Assembly: GCF_030296675.1 (NCBI RefSeq)
Contig: NZ_AP027736.1
Coordinates: forward strand, 682,001-746,000
Reading direction: 5' to 3'
DNA from: Demequina sediminis
GTDB taxonomy: Bacteria > Actinomycetota > Actinomycetes > Actinomycetales > Demequinaceae
Length of the DNA stretch: 64,000 nucleotides
The position numbers and the translations under genes were made by a program. The notes below the pieces were generated by a model. That model saw only the letters and a program-made list of their open reading frames with translations. It did not search any database and was not told where the DNA came from. Positions 9,930-19,580 of the stretch are shown here, one piece after another; the stretch's first letter is position 1, and the number at the start of each line of letters is the position of its first letter.

Positions 9930-10397
9930 GTGGATAGGGGAGTGCGTCTCGCCGTCGACGTGGGCACCGTCCGCGTGGGCGTAGCGGCGTCCGACCCTGA
10001 CGGGCTCATGGCGTTTCCCGTCGACACGGTGCAGCGGGGCAAGGGCGACGTCGCGGCCGTGGCCGCAATCGCCGCGGAGCGCGGGGCGGTCCGCGTCTTC
10101 GTCGGGCTGCCGCGCACCCTCGCCGGCGCCGAGGGCGCGAGCGCTCAGGACGCGCGCGGGTTCGCTGCGGCCCTCGCGGAACTCACCGAGGCGTCGGTTC
10201 GTTTGATCGACGAGCGATTTTCGACGGCCACCGCATCCCAGGCGATGCGCAGCGCCGGCCGCAGCGCGAAGCGACAGCGGCAGGTGATCGACCAGGCGGC
10301 CGCCGTGGTGATTCTCGAGAACGCCCTCGACGTTGACAGGAACGGTAATCTCGATGCGGTGACCATCGAGGTTCCGCGCAAGGGGAATGATGACTGA
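9930..10397 (+). CDS. ruvX: Holliday junction resolvase-like YqgF/RuvX
   Basis: The 155-residue protein has the RNase H-like fold of the YqgF family. It begins LAVDVGTVRVGVAASD with the first catalytic Asp; VFVGLPRTLAG, LIDERFSTATA and the C-terminal IDQAAAVVILE with the last Asp follow. The family works in 16S rRNA 5'-end maturation and possibly recombination. The GTG at 9930 is chosen because it retains the whole first strand; a GTG at 9942 is an alternative. It overlaps mltG by 8-11 bases, implying translational coupling. Confidence 0.92.
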   Translation: MDRGVRLAVDVGTVRVGVAASDPDGLMAFPVDTVQRGKGDVAAVAAIAAERGAVRVFVGLPRTLAGAEGASAQDARGFAAALAELTEASVRLIDERFSTATASQAMRSAGRSAKRQRQVIDQAAAVVILENALDVDRNGNLDAVTIEVPRKGNDD

Positions 10398-11522
10398 CCT
10401 TTTCGAGGCTGAGGCCACGACCACCACGTCTCTCGACCTGCGGCGCCTTCAGCGCAGCAAGCGACGCGCGGCGCGCAGGCGGCTCACGCTGATCGTGACC
10501 GCCGTCGCGGTGGTGTTGTTCGCGATCGGCGGCTCGATCGCGGTGAACTTCCTCCAGGGCTTCGAGTCGACCACCACCGAGATCGCGGACTACGACGGCC
10601 CCGGTCAGGGCAACGTCCAGGTGGTCATCGAGAGCGGTGCCACCGGGGCGGACATCGCAGCGACGCTCTACGACGCGGGCGTGATCGCATCGACGCAGGC
10701 CTTCATCATCGCCGCGAATGACAACGCGGAGTCCGCGTCGATCACCCCCGGCTACTACTTCATGCACAAGGAGATGAAGGCCGAGTACGCACTGGAGGCG
10801 CTGCTCGACCCCGCGAACCGCGACGTACGCGCGATCACCATCCCCGAGGGCAGGACACTCGACCACTACTTCCAGGCGATCGCGAACCTCACCGGCACCA
10901 CCAAGGAGGAGGTGCAGGCGGCCGCGGAGAACACCGAGGCGCTCGGCCTCCCCGAGGAGGCGGGCGGCAATCTCGAGGGCTGGCTGTTCCCGTCGACCTA
11001 CGAGTTCAACCCCGGCGTGACCCCGCAGGAGATCCTGACCAAAATGATCGCCCAGACGGTGACCATCCTCGACAGGAATGGTGTGGCACCTGAGGACCGT
11101 GTGCGCATCCTCACCGTCGCGTCGCTCATCGAGCGCGAGGCGCGCCTCGACGACGACCGTGCGCTCATCTCTTCGGTGATCTACAACCGCCTCGACATCG
11201 ACATGAAGCTCGAGCTCGACTCGACCGTCAAGTACCTGTCCCCGTCAGAGGGGGTCTTCACCTCGGACGACGAGCGCGCGATCGACTCTCCGTACAACAC
11301 GTACGCGAATGTGGGCCTTCCCCTGGCCCGATCGCGGCACCGGGAGAGGCGTCGATCAAGGCGGCGCTGTCGCCGGCGGAGACCGACTACCTGTTCTTCG
11401 TGACGGTCAACCTCGACACGGGCGAGACGCTGTACGCGACCGAGTACTCGGACCACCTCGCGAACGTCGAGACCCTGCGCGCGTGGGTCGCCGCCAACCA
11501 GACCGAGTCCGACGCGGAGTGA
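10387..11522 (+). CDS. mltG: Endolytic peptidoglycan transglycosylase MltG (frameshifted)
   Basis: This is a YceG/MltG family membrane-anchored lytic transglycosylase that cuts nascent glycan strands. A short basic N-terminus precedes one transmembrane helix (LIVTAVAVVLFAIGG), a LysM-like subdomain, then the catalytic domain with VASLIEREARL carrying the catalytic Glu and the family signature SPYNTYANVGLPPGPI. That signature is broken by loss of one C in the run at 11320-11323; the next frame continues with IAAPGEASIKAALSPAETDY to a TGA at 11520-11522. Start is ATG 10387 or 10390. Its stop overlaps the aroE start. Confidence 0.9.
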
Positions 11523-12355
11523 GCGCCGTCCGCCGCGCGGGCGTCCTGGGTCACCCCATCGGGCACTCGCTCTCCCCGGTGCTGCACCGCGCCGCCTACG
11601 ACGCGCTGGGACTGGACTGGGAGTACGGCGCGTACGACGTGCCCGCGGGAGGGCTAGCCGCCTTTCTCGGGGGCCTCGACGCCGCCTGGGCGGGGCTGTC
11701 GTTGACGATGCCGCTCAAGGTCGAGGCCGTGCCGCTCATGCACTACGTCGAGTCGATGGCCAAGCTGGTGGGCGCGGTGAACACGGTGCTCATCCAGGAC
11801 ATCGGCGGCGTGCGCCAGCTCACTGGTGCCAACACCGACGTGTGGGGCATCCAGGAGGCCTTCCGCGAGGCGGGCGTCGAGTCGGCCCGGTCGGGCATGA
11901 TCCTGGGCGGGGGAGCGACGGCGACGTCCGCGATGGCCGCGCTGGGAGCGCTTGGCGTCGAGGCCCTGCTGGTCGCGGTGCGCGCGCGCGGACGCGCCGG
12001 AGGACTGGTGCGCGCCGCGAGTCGCATGGGACTGCGTCCGCGGTTGGTGGGCTTCGATGAGGTGCCGTTGCTTGCGGAGGGAGTCGACGTGGTGGTGTCC
12101 ACCGTTCCGGCCGATGCCGGTGCGGAGGTCGCGGGGACCCTCACCTTGGTGCGTGCGGGGGCGGCGCTGCTCGACGCGGTCTACGACCCCTTGGTGACCC
12201 CGCTGGGAGGCGCGTGGGCCCGCCTGGGTGGGACGCGCATCGGCGGGGAGCGCATGTTGCTTCATCAGGCTGCTGAGCAGGTACGACTCATGACGGGGCG
12301 TTCTGCACCGATTGGCGTGATGGATGCCGCTCTGCGTGGAATGTTGAATAGGTAA
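11519..12355 (+). CDS. aroE: Shikimate dehydrogenase
   Basis: The enzyme reduces 3-dehydroshikimate to shikimate with NADPH, the fourth step toward chorismate. The GTG at 11519 overlaps the mltG stop (GTGA) and gives 278 residues starting just before the substrate motif VLGHPIGHSLSPVLH. SLTMPLK carries the catalytic Lys, TGANTDVWG the binding Asp, and LGGGATATSAMAAL the nucleotide-binding loop, which is somewhat unlike the usual GAGGA. Reading the frame further upstream only extends into mltG. The rest of the pathway (aroC, aroK, aroB, aroQ) lies downstream of the pilus genes. Confidence 0.93.
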   Translation: MSAVRRAGVLGHPIGHSLSPVLHRAAYDALGLDWEYGAYDVPAGGLAAFLGGLDAAWAGLSLTMPLKVEAVPLMHYVESMAKLVGAVNTVLIQDIGGVRQLTGANTDVWGIQEAFREAGVESARSGMILGGGATATSAMAALGALGVEALLVAVRARGRAGGLVRAASRMGLRPRLVGFDEVPLLAEGVDVVVSTVPADAGAEVAGTLTLVRAGAALLDAVYDPLVTPLGGAWARLGGTRIGGERMLLHQAAEQVRLMTGRSAPIGVMDAALRGMLNR

Positions 12356-12386
12356 CACTTCAGGTGGGCCTGAGCGCTGCCGATGG

Positions 12387-12392
12387 TAGGTT
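12387..12392 (+). promoter_or_regulatory. -10 element upstream of pilB
   Basis: TAGGTT lies 36 nt before the pilB ATG at 12428. It would start transcription of the pilus locus independently of aroE. Confidence 0.35.
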
Positions 12393-12427
12393 CGGCGCTA
12401 ATGGTTCTGGCGCATGAGGGAGCGCGA

Positions 12428-14085
12428 ATGAAGCAGCTAGGAAGCATCCTGCTCGAGGAGGGCGTGCTCACCGAGGAGCAGCTGGTCGACGCGATCGACG
12501 AGCAGCAGGCTCGGGGGCAGTCGCTCGGGCGGACCCTGGTGGAGATGGGGTACATCTCCGAGGGTCAGTTGGTGCGTGCGCTCGCTTCTCAGGTGGGTAT
12601 GGAGTTCGTGGAACTCGCCGAGTACCCCGTGGATCGCGCGGCTGTCGCGCTCATCCCCGACACCGTCTGCCGGCGCCACGCGGCGCTGCCGATCGGCTTC
12701 GAGGGCGAGCGCCTCAAGGTCGCGATGTCCAACCCGGGCAACGTGGTGGCGGTCGACGACATTCGACAGATCACCCACAGGACCGTCATCCCCGTGGTGG
12801 CGGCGCACGACGACCTCATGCAGGCGATCGACCGGTACTGCCGCTCCGACGCGGAGATGAAGGACCTTCAGGGCGCGCTCGACGAGCAGGAGGAGGTCGA
12901 CCTCTCGCAGATCGGCGACGTCATCGAAGACGATGCGCCGATCGTGAGGTTCGTCAACCTGCTCATCACGCAGGCGATCCAGGACCGTGCGTCCGACATT
13001 CACCTCGAGCCGGGGAGAAAGACCTCAGGGTCCGCTATCGAATCGACGGCGTGCTGCACGAGATGAACGCGGCCCCCAAGTCGACCCAGAACGGCGTGAT
13101 CTCGCGCATCAAGATCATGTCCGACATCGACATCGCCGAGCGGCGCAAGCCGCAGGACGGACGCCTCTCCGTCAACCACCAGGGCCGCAAGATCGACCTG
13201 CGCGTCGCGACGCTCCCCACGGTGTGGGGCGAAAAGGTCGTCATGCGTATCCTCGACAACTCGACGGCGACGCTCGACCTCGAAGAGCTTGGCATTCGCC
13301 AGCACAATCTCGATCTTTACCAGCAGTCGTACACCAAGCCTTACGGGATGATCCTGGTGACGGGCCCTACCGGCTCTGGAAAGTCCACCACGCTGTACGC
13401 GACGCTCAACCAGGTGTCGCGTCCCGAGATCAACGTCATCACCGTCGAGGACCCAGTCGAGTACCGGATTCCGGGGATCAACCAGGTGCAGGTCAACGTC
13501 AAGGCTGGCCTGACGTTCGCCGGCGCTTTGCGCTCGATTCTGCGCTCCGACCCTGACGTGGTGCTGCTCGGTGAGATCCGTGACGGCGAGACCGCTCAGA
13601 TCGCGATCGAGGCGGCGCTCACCGGTCACCTGGTGCTGTCGACGCTGCACACCAACGACGCGCCGAGCGCGATCACGCGACTGACCGAGATGGGCATCGA
13701 GCCGTTCCTCGTCGGGTCCGCGGTCGACTGTGTGATTGCGCAGCGCCTCGCGCGCCGGCTCTGCCCGCACTGCAAGGAGACGTACTCGCCGACGGGCTAC
13801 GAGCTCGAGCGCTTCGGATGGCAGGCAGGCGAGGAACTTCCCGAACTGTTCCGGCCCGCAGGCTGCGCGCGGTGCTCCCGCACTGGCTACCGGGGGCGCC
13901 TCGCGCTCCATGAGATCATGCCGGTAAACGAAGAGCTCGAGCGGCTTGCGGTCGCTCGCGCCTCGTCCGCCGACATCGGCCGCGTGGCCCGTGCGGCCGG
14001 CATGCAGACGCTCATCGAGGACGGTTGGGCGAAGGTCCGCGACGGACTCACCTCCGTGGAGGAGCTGCTGCGAGTCGTGAAATAG
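12428..14085 (+). CDS. pilB: Type IV pilus assembly ATPase PilB (frameshifted)
   Basis: This is the cytoplasmic hexameric motor that drives pilus extension. It has an N-terminal MshEN/GSPII_E domain (LGSILLEEGVLTEEQLVDAI), Walker A GPTGSGKSTT, Asp box, Walker B DPDVVLLGEIRD, His box LVLSTLHTND and a zinc-binding tetracysteine module (CPHC then CARC). The frame breaks in GGGG at 13012-13015; one added G restores HLEPGEKDLRVRYRIDGVLHE and a protein of about 553 residues. ATG 12428 follows a GAGGGAG ribosome site. It is the first gene of the pilus locus. Confidence 0.94.
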
Positions 14086-14164
14086 GGAATGTCTTAGAAT
14101 GGTAGATTCACGCCGATAGTTTGAGGGAATGCGCATAAAAGGCGCGCATTTCGGGGGAGGACGC

Positions 14165-15847
14165 ATGACTTCGGAGTTCCAGCCTGGGAACGGCGCATGG
14201 TTCGCGCCGCAGGGTGGCGCCGCGCCTCAGCGCCCGGTCGCCGCTCAGCCGCCCGCGCCCACGACGCCTCCCGTCGACCCCCAGCCGGTTGCTCCGGTTG
14301 CTGCCGCTCCAGTGCCCCCAGTGGCACCGCAGGCGGGCAATCCGGTGTTCGCTCCCCAGTCGCCCGAGGCGCCGCTGCCCACTGCGCCCGCGGCTCCGTC
14401 GTTGCACCACGCTGGTCCCCAGAACACGCGGCGCGCGCCGTTCCTCGAGGAGCGCCGCCCGTACACTGGCCAGCCTGACGCGCCCGTCGGAGCGCAGCAG
14501 GTTCCCGCCGCATCGTCGCCCGTTGTATCGGCTCCAGCCGCGCCTACCGCGATGCAGGCGCCCGTACCGCCCGTCGATGCGGCCGCCGCCTTCGCCGCCG
14601 CCGCACAGCAGCAGGGCGCCTTTATGCCGGCACCCGAGCCTGCCCCCGTGAAGGAGGAGCCGAAGGCCCCTCCCACACCCGCGGCGGCGCAGGCCGCGCC
14701 GGGTCCGAAGGCGCAGCCGGTGGGCAAGCGCGTGGGCATGACGCTCGACCGCGACGAGAACGACCTCGACATCAACGTGGCGCTACGCCAGATGATGAAG
14801 TTGGGCGCCTCCGACCTCCACGTCACCACGGGCGCACCGCCCATGGTGCGTCTCGACGGCGAGCTTCAGCCGCTTGAGGGGTTCAGCAAGCTCAACCCCG
14901 AGGGCTTGCAGCGCACCATGTACTCGATCCTCACGCAGAAGCAGCGCGAGACGTTCGAGGAGCACCTTGAACTCGACTTTTCGTACGCCCTGGTGGGGGA
15001 GGCGCGCTTCCGCGTCAACCTCTACATGCAGCGCTCGTCGGTGGGCGCCGCGTTCCGTGTGATCCCGTATGAGATCAAGCCGCTCGAGGCCCTGGGCATC
15101 CCGCCGGCCGTCGCGGAGTTCGCGTCCAAGCCGCGCGGACTGGTGCTGGTGACGGGGCCCACGGGTTCCGGCAAGTCGACCACGCTCGCGTCGCTCATCG
15201 ACCTCGTGAACCGCCAGCGCGCGGACCACATCATGACGGTCGAGGACCCGATTGAGTTCCTGCACAAGCACAAGAAGTCGCTGGTCAACCAGCGCGAGGT
15301 CGGCGCGGACACGCTGTCCTTCAAGAACGCGCTCAAGCACGTGCTGCGCCAGGACCCCGACGTCATCCTCGTGGGCGAGATGCGTGACCTGGAGACCATC
15401 CAGGTGGCGCTGACCGCCGCCGAAACTGGCCACCTGGTGTTTGCGACGCTGCACACGCAGGACACGGCGCAGACCATCGACCGCATCATCGACGTGTTCC
15501 CGGCGGAGCAGCAGGCGCAGGTGCGCACGCAGCTCGGCACTGCGATCCAGGGCGTGATGTGCCAGGCGCTGTGCAAGCGCTCGGACGGCCCGGGCCGTGC
15601 CGTCGCGGTCGAGGTCATGGTCGCGACGCCGGCTATCCGCAACCTCATCCGCGAGGGCAAGACGCACCAGATCTACTCGATGCTCCAGGCGGGCTCGAAG
15701 CAGGGCATGCAGACCATGGACCAGCACCTCGCGTCCCTGGTGAAGCAGGGCCGCATCTCCTACGACACGGGCGCCGAGATGTGCCATCACCTCGAGGACT
15801 TCAACCGCCTGTGCGGTCGTGGCTCGCTGGCCGGGGCGGAGGTTTAG
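14165..15847 (+). CDS. pilT: Type IV pilus retraction ATPase PilT with long Pro/Ala N-terminal extension
   Basis: The C-terminal 360 residues are a canonical PilT: ASDLHVTTGAPPMVRLDGEL, Walker A GPTGSGKSTT, Walker B DPDVILVGEMRD, His box HLVFATLHTQD, and a C-terminal GMQTMDQHL. Such motors depolymerise pili and power twitching. Unusually, about 190 residues rich in Pro, Ala and Gln precede the ATPase; ordinary PilT proteins are about 350 residues. The start at ATG 14165 is backed by GGGGGAGGA 5 nt upstream, so the extension looks translated. It may tether the motor or partner proteins (inference). pilC starts 3 nt downstream. Confidence 0.93.
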   Translation: MTSEFQPGNGAWFAPQGGAAPQRPVAAQPPAPTTPPVDPQPVAPVAAAPVPPVAPQAGNPVFAPQSPEAPLPTAPAAPSLHHAGPQNTRRAPFLEERRPYTGQPDAPVGAQQVPAASSPVVSAPAAPTAMQAPVPPVDAAAAFAAAAQQQGAFMPAPEPAPVKEEPKAPPTPAAAQAAPGPKAQPVGKRVGMTLDRDENDLDINVALRQMMKLGASDLHVTTGAPPMVRLDGELQPLEGFSKLNPEGLQRTMYSILTQKQRETFEEHLELDFSYALVGEARFRVNLYMQRSSVGAAFRVIPYEIKPLEALGIPPAVAEFASKPRGLVLVTGPTGSGKSTTLASLIDLVNRQRADHIMTVEDPIEFLHKHKKSLVNQREVGADTLSFKNALKHVLRQDPDVILVGEMRDLETIQVALTAAETGHLVFATLHTQDTAQTIDRIIDVFPAEQQAQVRTQLGTAIQGVMCQALCKRSDGPGRAVAVEVMVATPAIRNLIREGKTHQIYSMLQAGSKQGMQTMDQHLASLVKQGRISYDTGAEMCHHLEDFNRLCGRGSLAGAEV

Positions 15848-15849
15848 TG

Positions 15850-17085
15850 ATGGCAACCTCCACCGCCACCGTCAAGAAGTACAACTACGAGGTTCGTGAC
15901 GCCCAGGGCAAGATCCAGAAGGGCACCATCGAGGCCCCGTCGGAAGCTGCCGTCGCCGGACGCCTCAAGGAGATGGGGCTGACCACGGTCGCCATCACCG
16001 AGGTCAAGACCGGCGGGCTGCAGTCCGAGATCAAGATCCCGGGCCTGACGGATCGGATCAAGCTCAAGGACATCGCAATCCTGTCGCGTCAGCTCGCGAC
16101 CATGATCGCCGCGGGTCTGTCGCTCCTGCGCGCGCTGTCCATCCTCGCGGAGCAGACTGAAAACAAGGCGCTCGCCAAGATCGTTCACGAGGTCCGCGCG
16201 GATGTCGAGGCCGGCTCATCTTTCTCGCAGGCGCTCGGCAAGCATGACACATTCCCGCCGCTCATGGTCAACATGGTGCGCGCCGGCGAGGTCGGCGGCT
16301 TCCTAGACCAGGTCCTGCTGTCGGTCGCGCAGAATTTTGAATCCGAAGTGGCGCTCCGCGGCAAGGTGAAGTCCGCGATGACGTACCCGATCGTCGTGTT
16401 TGTCATCGCAATCCTTGCGGTGACCGGCATGTTGCTGTTCATCGTGCCCGTGTTCGCGACCATGTTCAGCGACCTGGGCGGCGAGCTGCCGTTCCTGACG
16501 CAGATCCTCGTGTGGATGTCCGACGCGCTCAAGGTGCTCATCATCCCCTTGGTCATCGCGATCTTCGTTGGCGCGTGGCTCTACAGGAAGAATCGCTATA
16601 AGGAGGGGTTCCGCGAGAAGGTCGAACCGTTCTACCTGAAGGTTCCGGTCTTCGGTGGTCTCACCCAAAAGATCGCGGTCGCGCGCTTCACACGCAACCT
16701 CGCGTCGATGCTTAGGTCGGGAGTGCCGATTCTCCAAGCGCTCGACATCGTCGGTGAGGCGAGCGGCAACATCGTGATCGAGCGCGCGGCCAAAGCGGTG
16801 CGTGAATCCGTGCGCACAGGTAACTCACTCGCGAAGCCGCTCGCGGAGCACCCGGTCTTCCCGCCCATGGTGGTCCAAATGATGGCGGTCGGCGAGGACA
16901 CCGGAGCGCTCGACGACATGCTCGACAAGATCGCCGACTTCTATGACCAAGAGGTCGAGGCGACCACGGAGGCGCTCACCTCTCTCATCGAGCCCATCAT
17001 GATCGCGGTGCTCGGCGGAATCGTCGGCTTTATGGTCATCGGTCTGTATATGCCCATCTTCGGGGTCTTCGACCTCGTCGCATAA
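15850..17085 (+). CDS. pilC: Type IV pilus inner-membrane platform protein PilC
   Basis: The 411-residue polytopic protein couples the PilB/PilT motors to pilin insertion. It shows two GspF domains, each around a transmembrane hairpin: LSRQLATMIAAGLSLLRALS ... MVRAGEVGGFLDQVL, and FTRNLASMLRSGVPILQALD ... MMAVGEDTGALDDML, with the C-terminal membrane helix LIEPIMIAVLGGIVGFMVIG. The start at ATG 15850 lies immediately after the pilT stop. It is intact and of normal family length. Confidence 0.95.
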   Translation: MATSTATVKKYNYEVRDAQGKIQKGTIEAPSEAAVAGRLKEMGLTTVAITEVKTGGLQSEIKIPGLTDRIKLKDIAILSRQLATMIAAGLSLLRALSILAEQTENKALAKIVHEVRADVEAGSSFSQALGKHDTFPPLMVNMVRAGEVGGFLDQVLLSVAQNFESEVALRGKVKSAMTYPIVVFVIAILAVTGMLLFIVPVFATMFSDLGGELPFLTQILVWMSDALKVLIIPLVIAIFVGAWLYRKNRYKEGFREKVEPFYLKVPVFGGLTQKIAVARFTRNLASMLRSGVPILQALDIVGEASGNIVIERAAKAVRESVRTGNSLAKPLAEHPVFPPMVVQMMAVGEDTGALDDMLDKIADFYDQEVEATTEALTSLIEPIMIAVLGGIVGFMVIGLYMPIFGVFDLVA

Positions 17086-17092
17086 GACTTCG

Positions 17093-17120
17093 CCGCGGCG
17101 CACCTGAGGGTGTGCTGCGG
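17093..17120 (+). promoter_or_regulatory. Hairpin between pilC and the major pilin gene
   Basis: CCGCGGCGCACC (17093-17104) pairs with GGTGTGCTGCGG (17109-17120), 12 bp including two G-U pairs, with a 4-nt loop. No T-tract follows, so it may attenuate readthrough or protect the pilin mRNA 5' end rather than terminate. Confidence 0.45.
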
Positions 17121-17181
17121 AGGAGGGGCCCGCAAGGGTCCTCATCAACACATAGAAACTGAAACTGATCAGGAGAAGACA

Positions 17182-17646
17182 ATGACTGCGATGGCTCGCA
17201 TTCGCAAGAGCATCGAGGAGAAGGACGACAAGGGTTTCACCCTTATCGAGCTCCTCGTCGTCATGATCATCATCGGCATCCTCGCCGCGATCGCAATCCC
17301 GCTGTTCCTCAACCAGCGCAAGAAGGCGGAGGACTCCGCCGCGAAGGCCGATGTCTCGACGCTCGGCAAGGAGATCGCAACCTGGTACGTGGACAACACG
17401 ACCGCGCCGGTGGTCAACCAGTCGGCCGCCACCGGTGGCTTCTACGGCCTTGGCGCCACCGCTGCCGCAGCTACGGCGAATAAGATTGGCAATGCGTCGA
17501 AGAATGTTGCACTCGGCGCGGACGGCCTCGAGGGTGGCGGCACGTCCACCACCTGGTGCGTCGACGTGACCAACGCCTTGGGCGACAAGGCGGTTGTCGG
17601 CTACAAGTACTCGGCCGCTGGCGGCCTCGAAGAGGGTACTTGCTGA
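17182..17646 (+). CDS. Major type IV pilin (PilA-like prepilin)
   Basis: The 154-residue prepilin starts at ATG 17182, which has a strong AGGAGAAG ribosome site. It carries an 18-residue charged leader cut at KG/FTLIE, Glu at +5, and a long hydrophobic N-terminal helix (LLVVMIIIGILAAIAIPLFL) followed by a small globular domain with two Cys (WCVDVT and the C-terminal EEGTC) that could form the D-region disulfide. Short length, strong translation signal and flanking hairpins suggest it is the abundant subunit. It would be processed by the prepilin peptidase encoded downstream. Confidence 0.92.
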   Translation: MTAMARIRKSIEEKDDKGFTLIELLVVMIIIGILAAIAIPLFLNQRKKAEDSAAKADVSTLGKEIATWYVDNTTAPVVNQSAATGGFYGLGATAAAATANKIGNASKNVALGADGLEGGGTSTTWCVDVTNALGDKAVVGYKYSAAGGLEEGTC

Positions 17647-17661
17647 TCTATTCCGATCAAC

Positions 17662-17708
17662 GTTGGGTTCCTGTGGCTCGGTCGCTTGCCCGTCCACAGG
17701 AACCCAAC
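17662..17708 (+). terminator. Perfect 15-bp hairpin after the major pilin gene
   Basis: GTTGGGTTCCTGTGG (17662-17676) and CCACAGGAACCCAAC (17694-17708) are exact reverse complements around a 17-nt loop. There is no clear T-run. It likely acts as a partial terminator or 3' stabiliser so that the major pilin is made in excess over the minor pilins downstream. Confidence 0.65.
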
Positions 17709-17750
17709 CGGGTCGAGACCTTGCGGTACACGAATGTTGGGGAGACAGCG

Positions 17751-19580
17751 ATGCGAGCGATGAGTCGGCACCGTGTCCTGGGTCAACGTGATGGCGGGTT
17801 CACGTTGGTCGAGGTGATCGTGGCGATGTTCGTGCTTGCCATCGTGATGCTCTCGATCGTCTTTGTGCAGGCCAAGGCCCTGACCACGAACGCCGAAAGC
17901 CAAGCTCGCCAGCAGGCCACGGCCGCTGCGAATCAGGCCATGGAGCAGCTCCGTGCAATGCCATGGAATTACCTGCGCAAGGGTCTCTACTCGGGTTTTG
18001 TCACCGCCGCTGGTGGTGACTCGTACGTATCGGGGAGCACACTCACCGTCACCGGCACGCCGTACACGTTGAAGATGGGCACCACCGCTACGGACCTTGC
18101 CAAGCCGTGGCCACCGCTGTTCGATGCCTCCGGCTCCAATAAGCAGACGCTTACGTCCGGTTCCGGCAATGGAACTTCGATCGAGTTGAGATCGTATACG
18201 ACCACAGTCTCCGGCGCCGGAGCCACCGACGCGGTGGGCCTCATCGTGGTCGCCACGTGGACCAAGCCATCGGACGGTTCCACCCAACGCACGGTGCTGA
18301 CCTCGACAGCGTATGCGCCCACTGGTTCGACGTGCGGGAGCACGGAGACCGCGCCCTTCCTCGCCGCGTGTCAGGCTTCGTTCGAGGCTACGGCATCCGC
18401 ATCGCGCGTGGACGTCTCCGTTACTGCTAGCACCGATGACGGGCTTGGCGAGTCGCCGGTTCTCCCCGGTTCAAGCTACTACTCCATGCACATGTCGACT
18501 GCAGGTGCAGCGGCCCGTGTCTCCAGCCAGCAGGTGTCGAATGCCTCGGCTTTCGCCCCGTTCGGCGGTGTGGAATGGGATGATTCCGATCCGACAACGG
18601 AACCTGCCGCGCAGGGGTGGAGCAAGGGCTTCACGCAGTACAGTCTTCGCGCTTCGAATGACACGACCACGGGCGCCGCGCCCGCGAACCCCGTCGGCGT
18701 CTCGGGCGCCGGTGCGTCGAGCGTCGGTTCTATCGCAGGCGGAGTGTTCTCGTTGGCGGCGCGCTCGGACGAGAGCAGGTTGGCCTCCCTGGCGGCCACC
18801 ACGACGCAGTCGTGCAGCACCGGTTTGGCTAGCGCGATCGCGGCCGGAGCGCCCTGCGCACACGCGGGCCTCAGCGCAAATGCGAGTGGCACCGGCCAGA
18901 TGACGCTGAGCGTCTCTGGTGAGGAACTACTTCTCGCAGGAGTGAAGGCATCGCCCACCACGTCGGTTAATCACGCGTGGGCCGGGCGATTCCTGACCGT
19001 GGCGGGTAACGCGAGTGTTGGTTGCCAGACGTTGAGTGGGTCGGGTTGCGCGTCGGCGGGCGCGCAGCAGACCTTCGGCTCGGTGGTCATTGGCGATGTT
19101 CAGACAGGTACTGAGTGGGATGCGAACGCCGCGAACGGGCTCGTAGTGATCTCCGGCTACTCGGACGCGGTCAGCGTGCAGCGCGGCGTCGGGTTTGCGT
19201 CGACGGCTCCTGCCTTTAGCCGGTCCGCTTCGGTTACCTACTGGAACGGCACGGGCTACTCGTCTCCGGTCGCTATCACCGCGAGCAGCGCATTTACGGC
19301 AGACGTCCCGGCGGTGACGTGGACCACCGGCGCTGCGGTGATCACGGCGACCGCGCGGCTCCAGGTCACGGGGTCATCCGCATCAGTCAAGTCGTCGACG
19401 GCCTGCAAGGGTGTAGAGGGCTGCTCGGTCACTGCGACCAATGGCTATGTGAGCGTCGTCACTGAGTACCATGTCGCACCCGCCGGCGGTTCGACTTTCG
19501 CGCCGTGGCGGATCGCGGTCGCGACGACCATCAACGGTTCTCAGGCGGCGGCGTTGTTCAAGGAGGCCCCGAATGCGTGA
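17751..19580 (+). CDS. Large prepilin-type protein, probable minor pilin or tip adhesin
   Basis: The 609-residue protein has a class III/type IV prepilin leader (QRDGG/FTLVE, cleavage after residue 16) and the hydrophobic helix VIVAMFVLAIVMLSIVFVQA, then a very large Ser/Thr/Gly/Ala-rich exported domain of about 560 residues. It contains scattered Cys pairs (STCGSTETAPFLAACQ; CQTLSGSGCA). Ordinary minor pilins are 150-250 residues, so the C-terminal part is probably an accessory adhesin-like domain; I do not recognise it. ATG 17751 follows GGGGAG. Its stop overlaps the next gene by 8 bases. Confidence 0.8.
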   Translation: MRAMSRHRVLGQRDGGFTLVEVIVAMFVLAIVMLSIVFVQAKALTTNAESQARQQATAAANQAMEQLRAMPWNYLRKGLYSGFVTAAGGDSYVSGSTLTVTGTPYTLKMGTTATDLAKPWPPLFDASGSNKQTLTSGSGNGTSIELRSYTTTVSGAGATDAVGLIVVATWTKPSDGSTQRTVLTSTAYAPTGSTCGSTETAPFLAACQASFEATASASRVDVSVTASTDDGLGESPVLPGSSYYSMHMSTAGAAARVSSQQVSNASAFAPFGGVEWDDSDPTTEPAAQGWSKGFTQYSLRASNDTTTGAAPANPVGVSGAGASSVGSIAGGVFSLAARSDESRLASLAATTTQSCSTGLASAIAAGAPCAHAGLSANASGTGQMTLSVSGEELLLAGVKASPTTSVNHAWAGRFLTVAGNASVGCQTLSGSGCASAGAQQTFGSVVIGDVQTGTEWDANAANGLVVISGYSDAVSVQRGVGFASTAPAFSRSASVTYWNGTGYSSPVAITASSAFTADVPAVTWTTGAAVITATARLQVTGSSASVKSSTACKGVEGCSVTATNGYVSVVTEYHVAPAGGSTFAPWRIAVATTINGSQAAALFKEAPNA

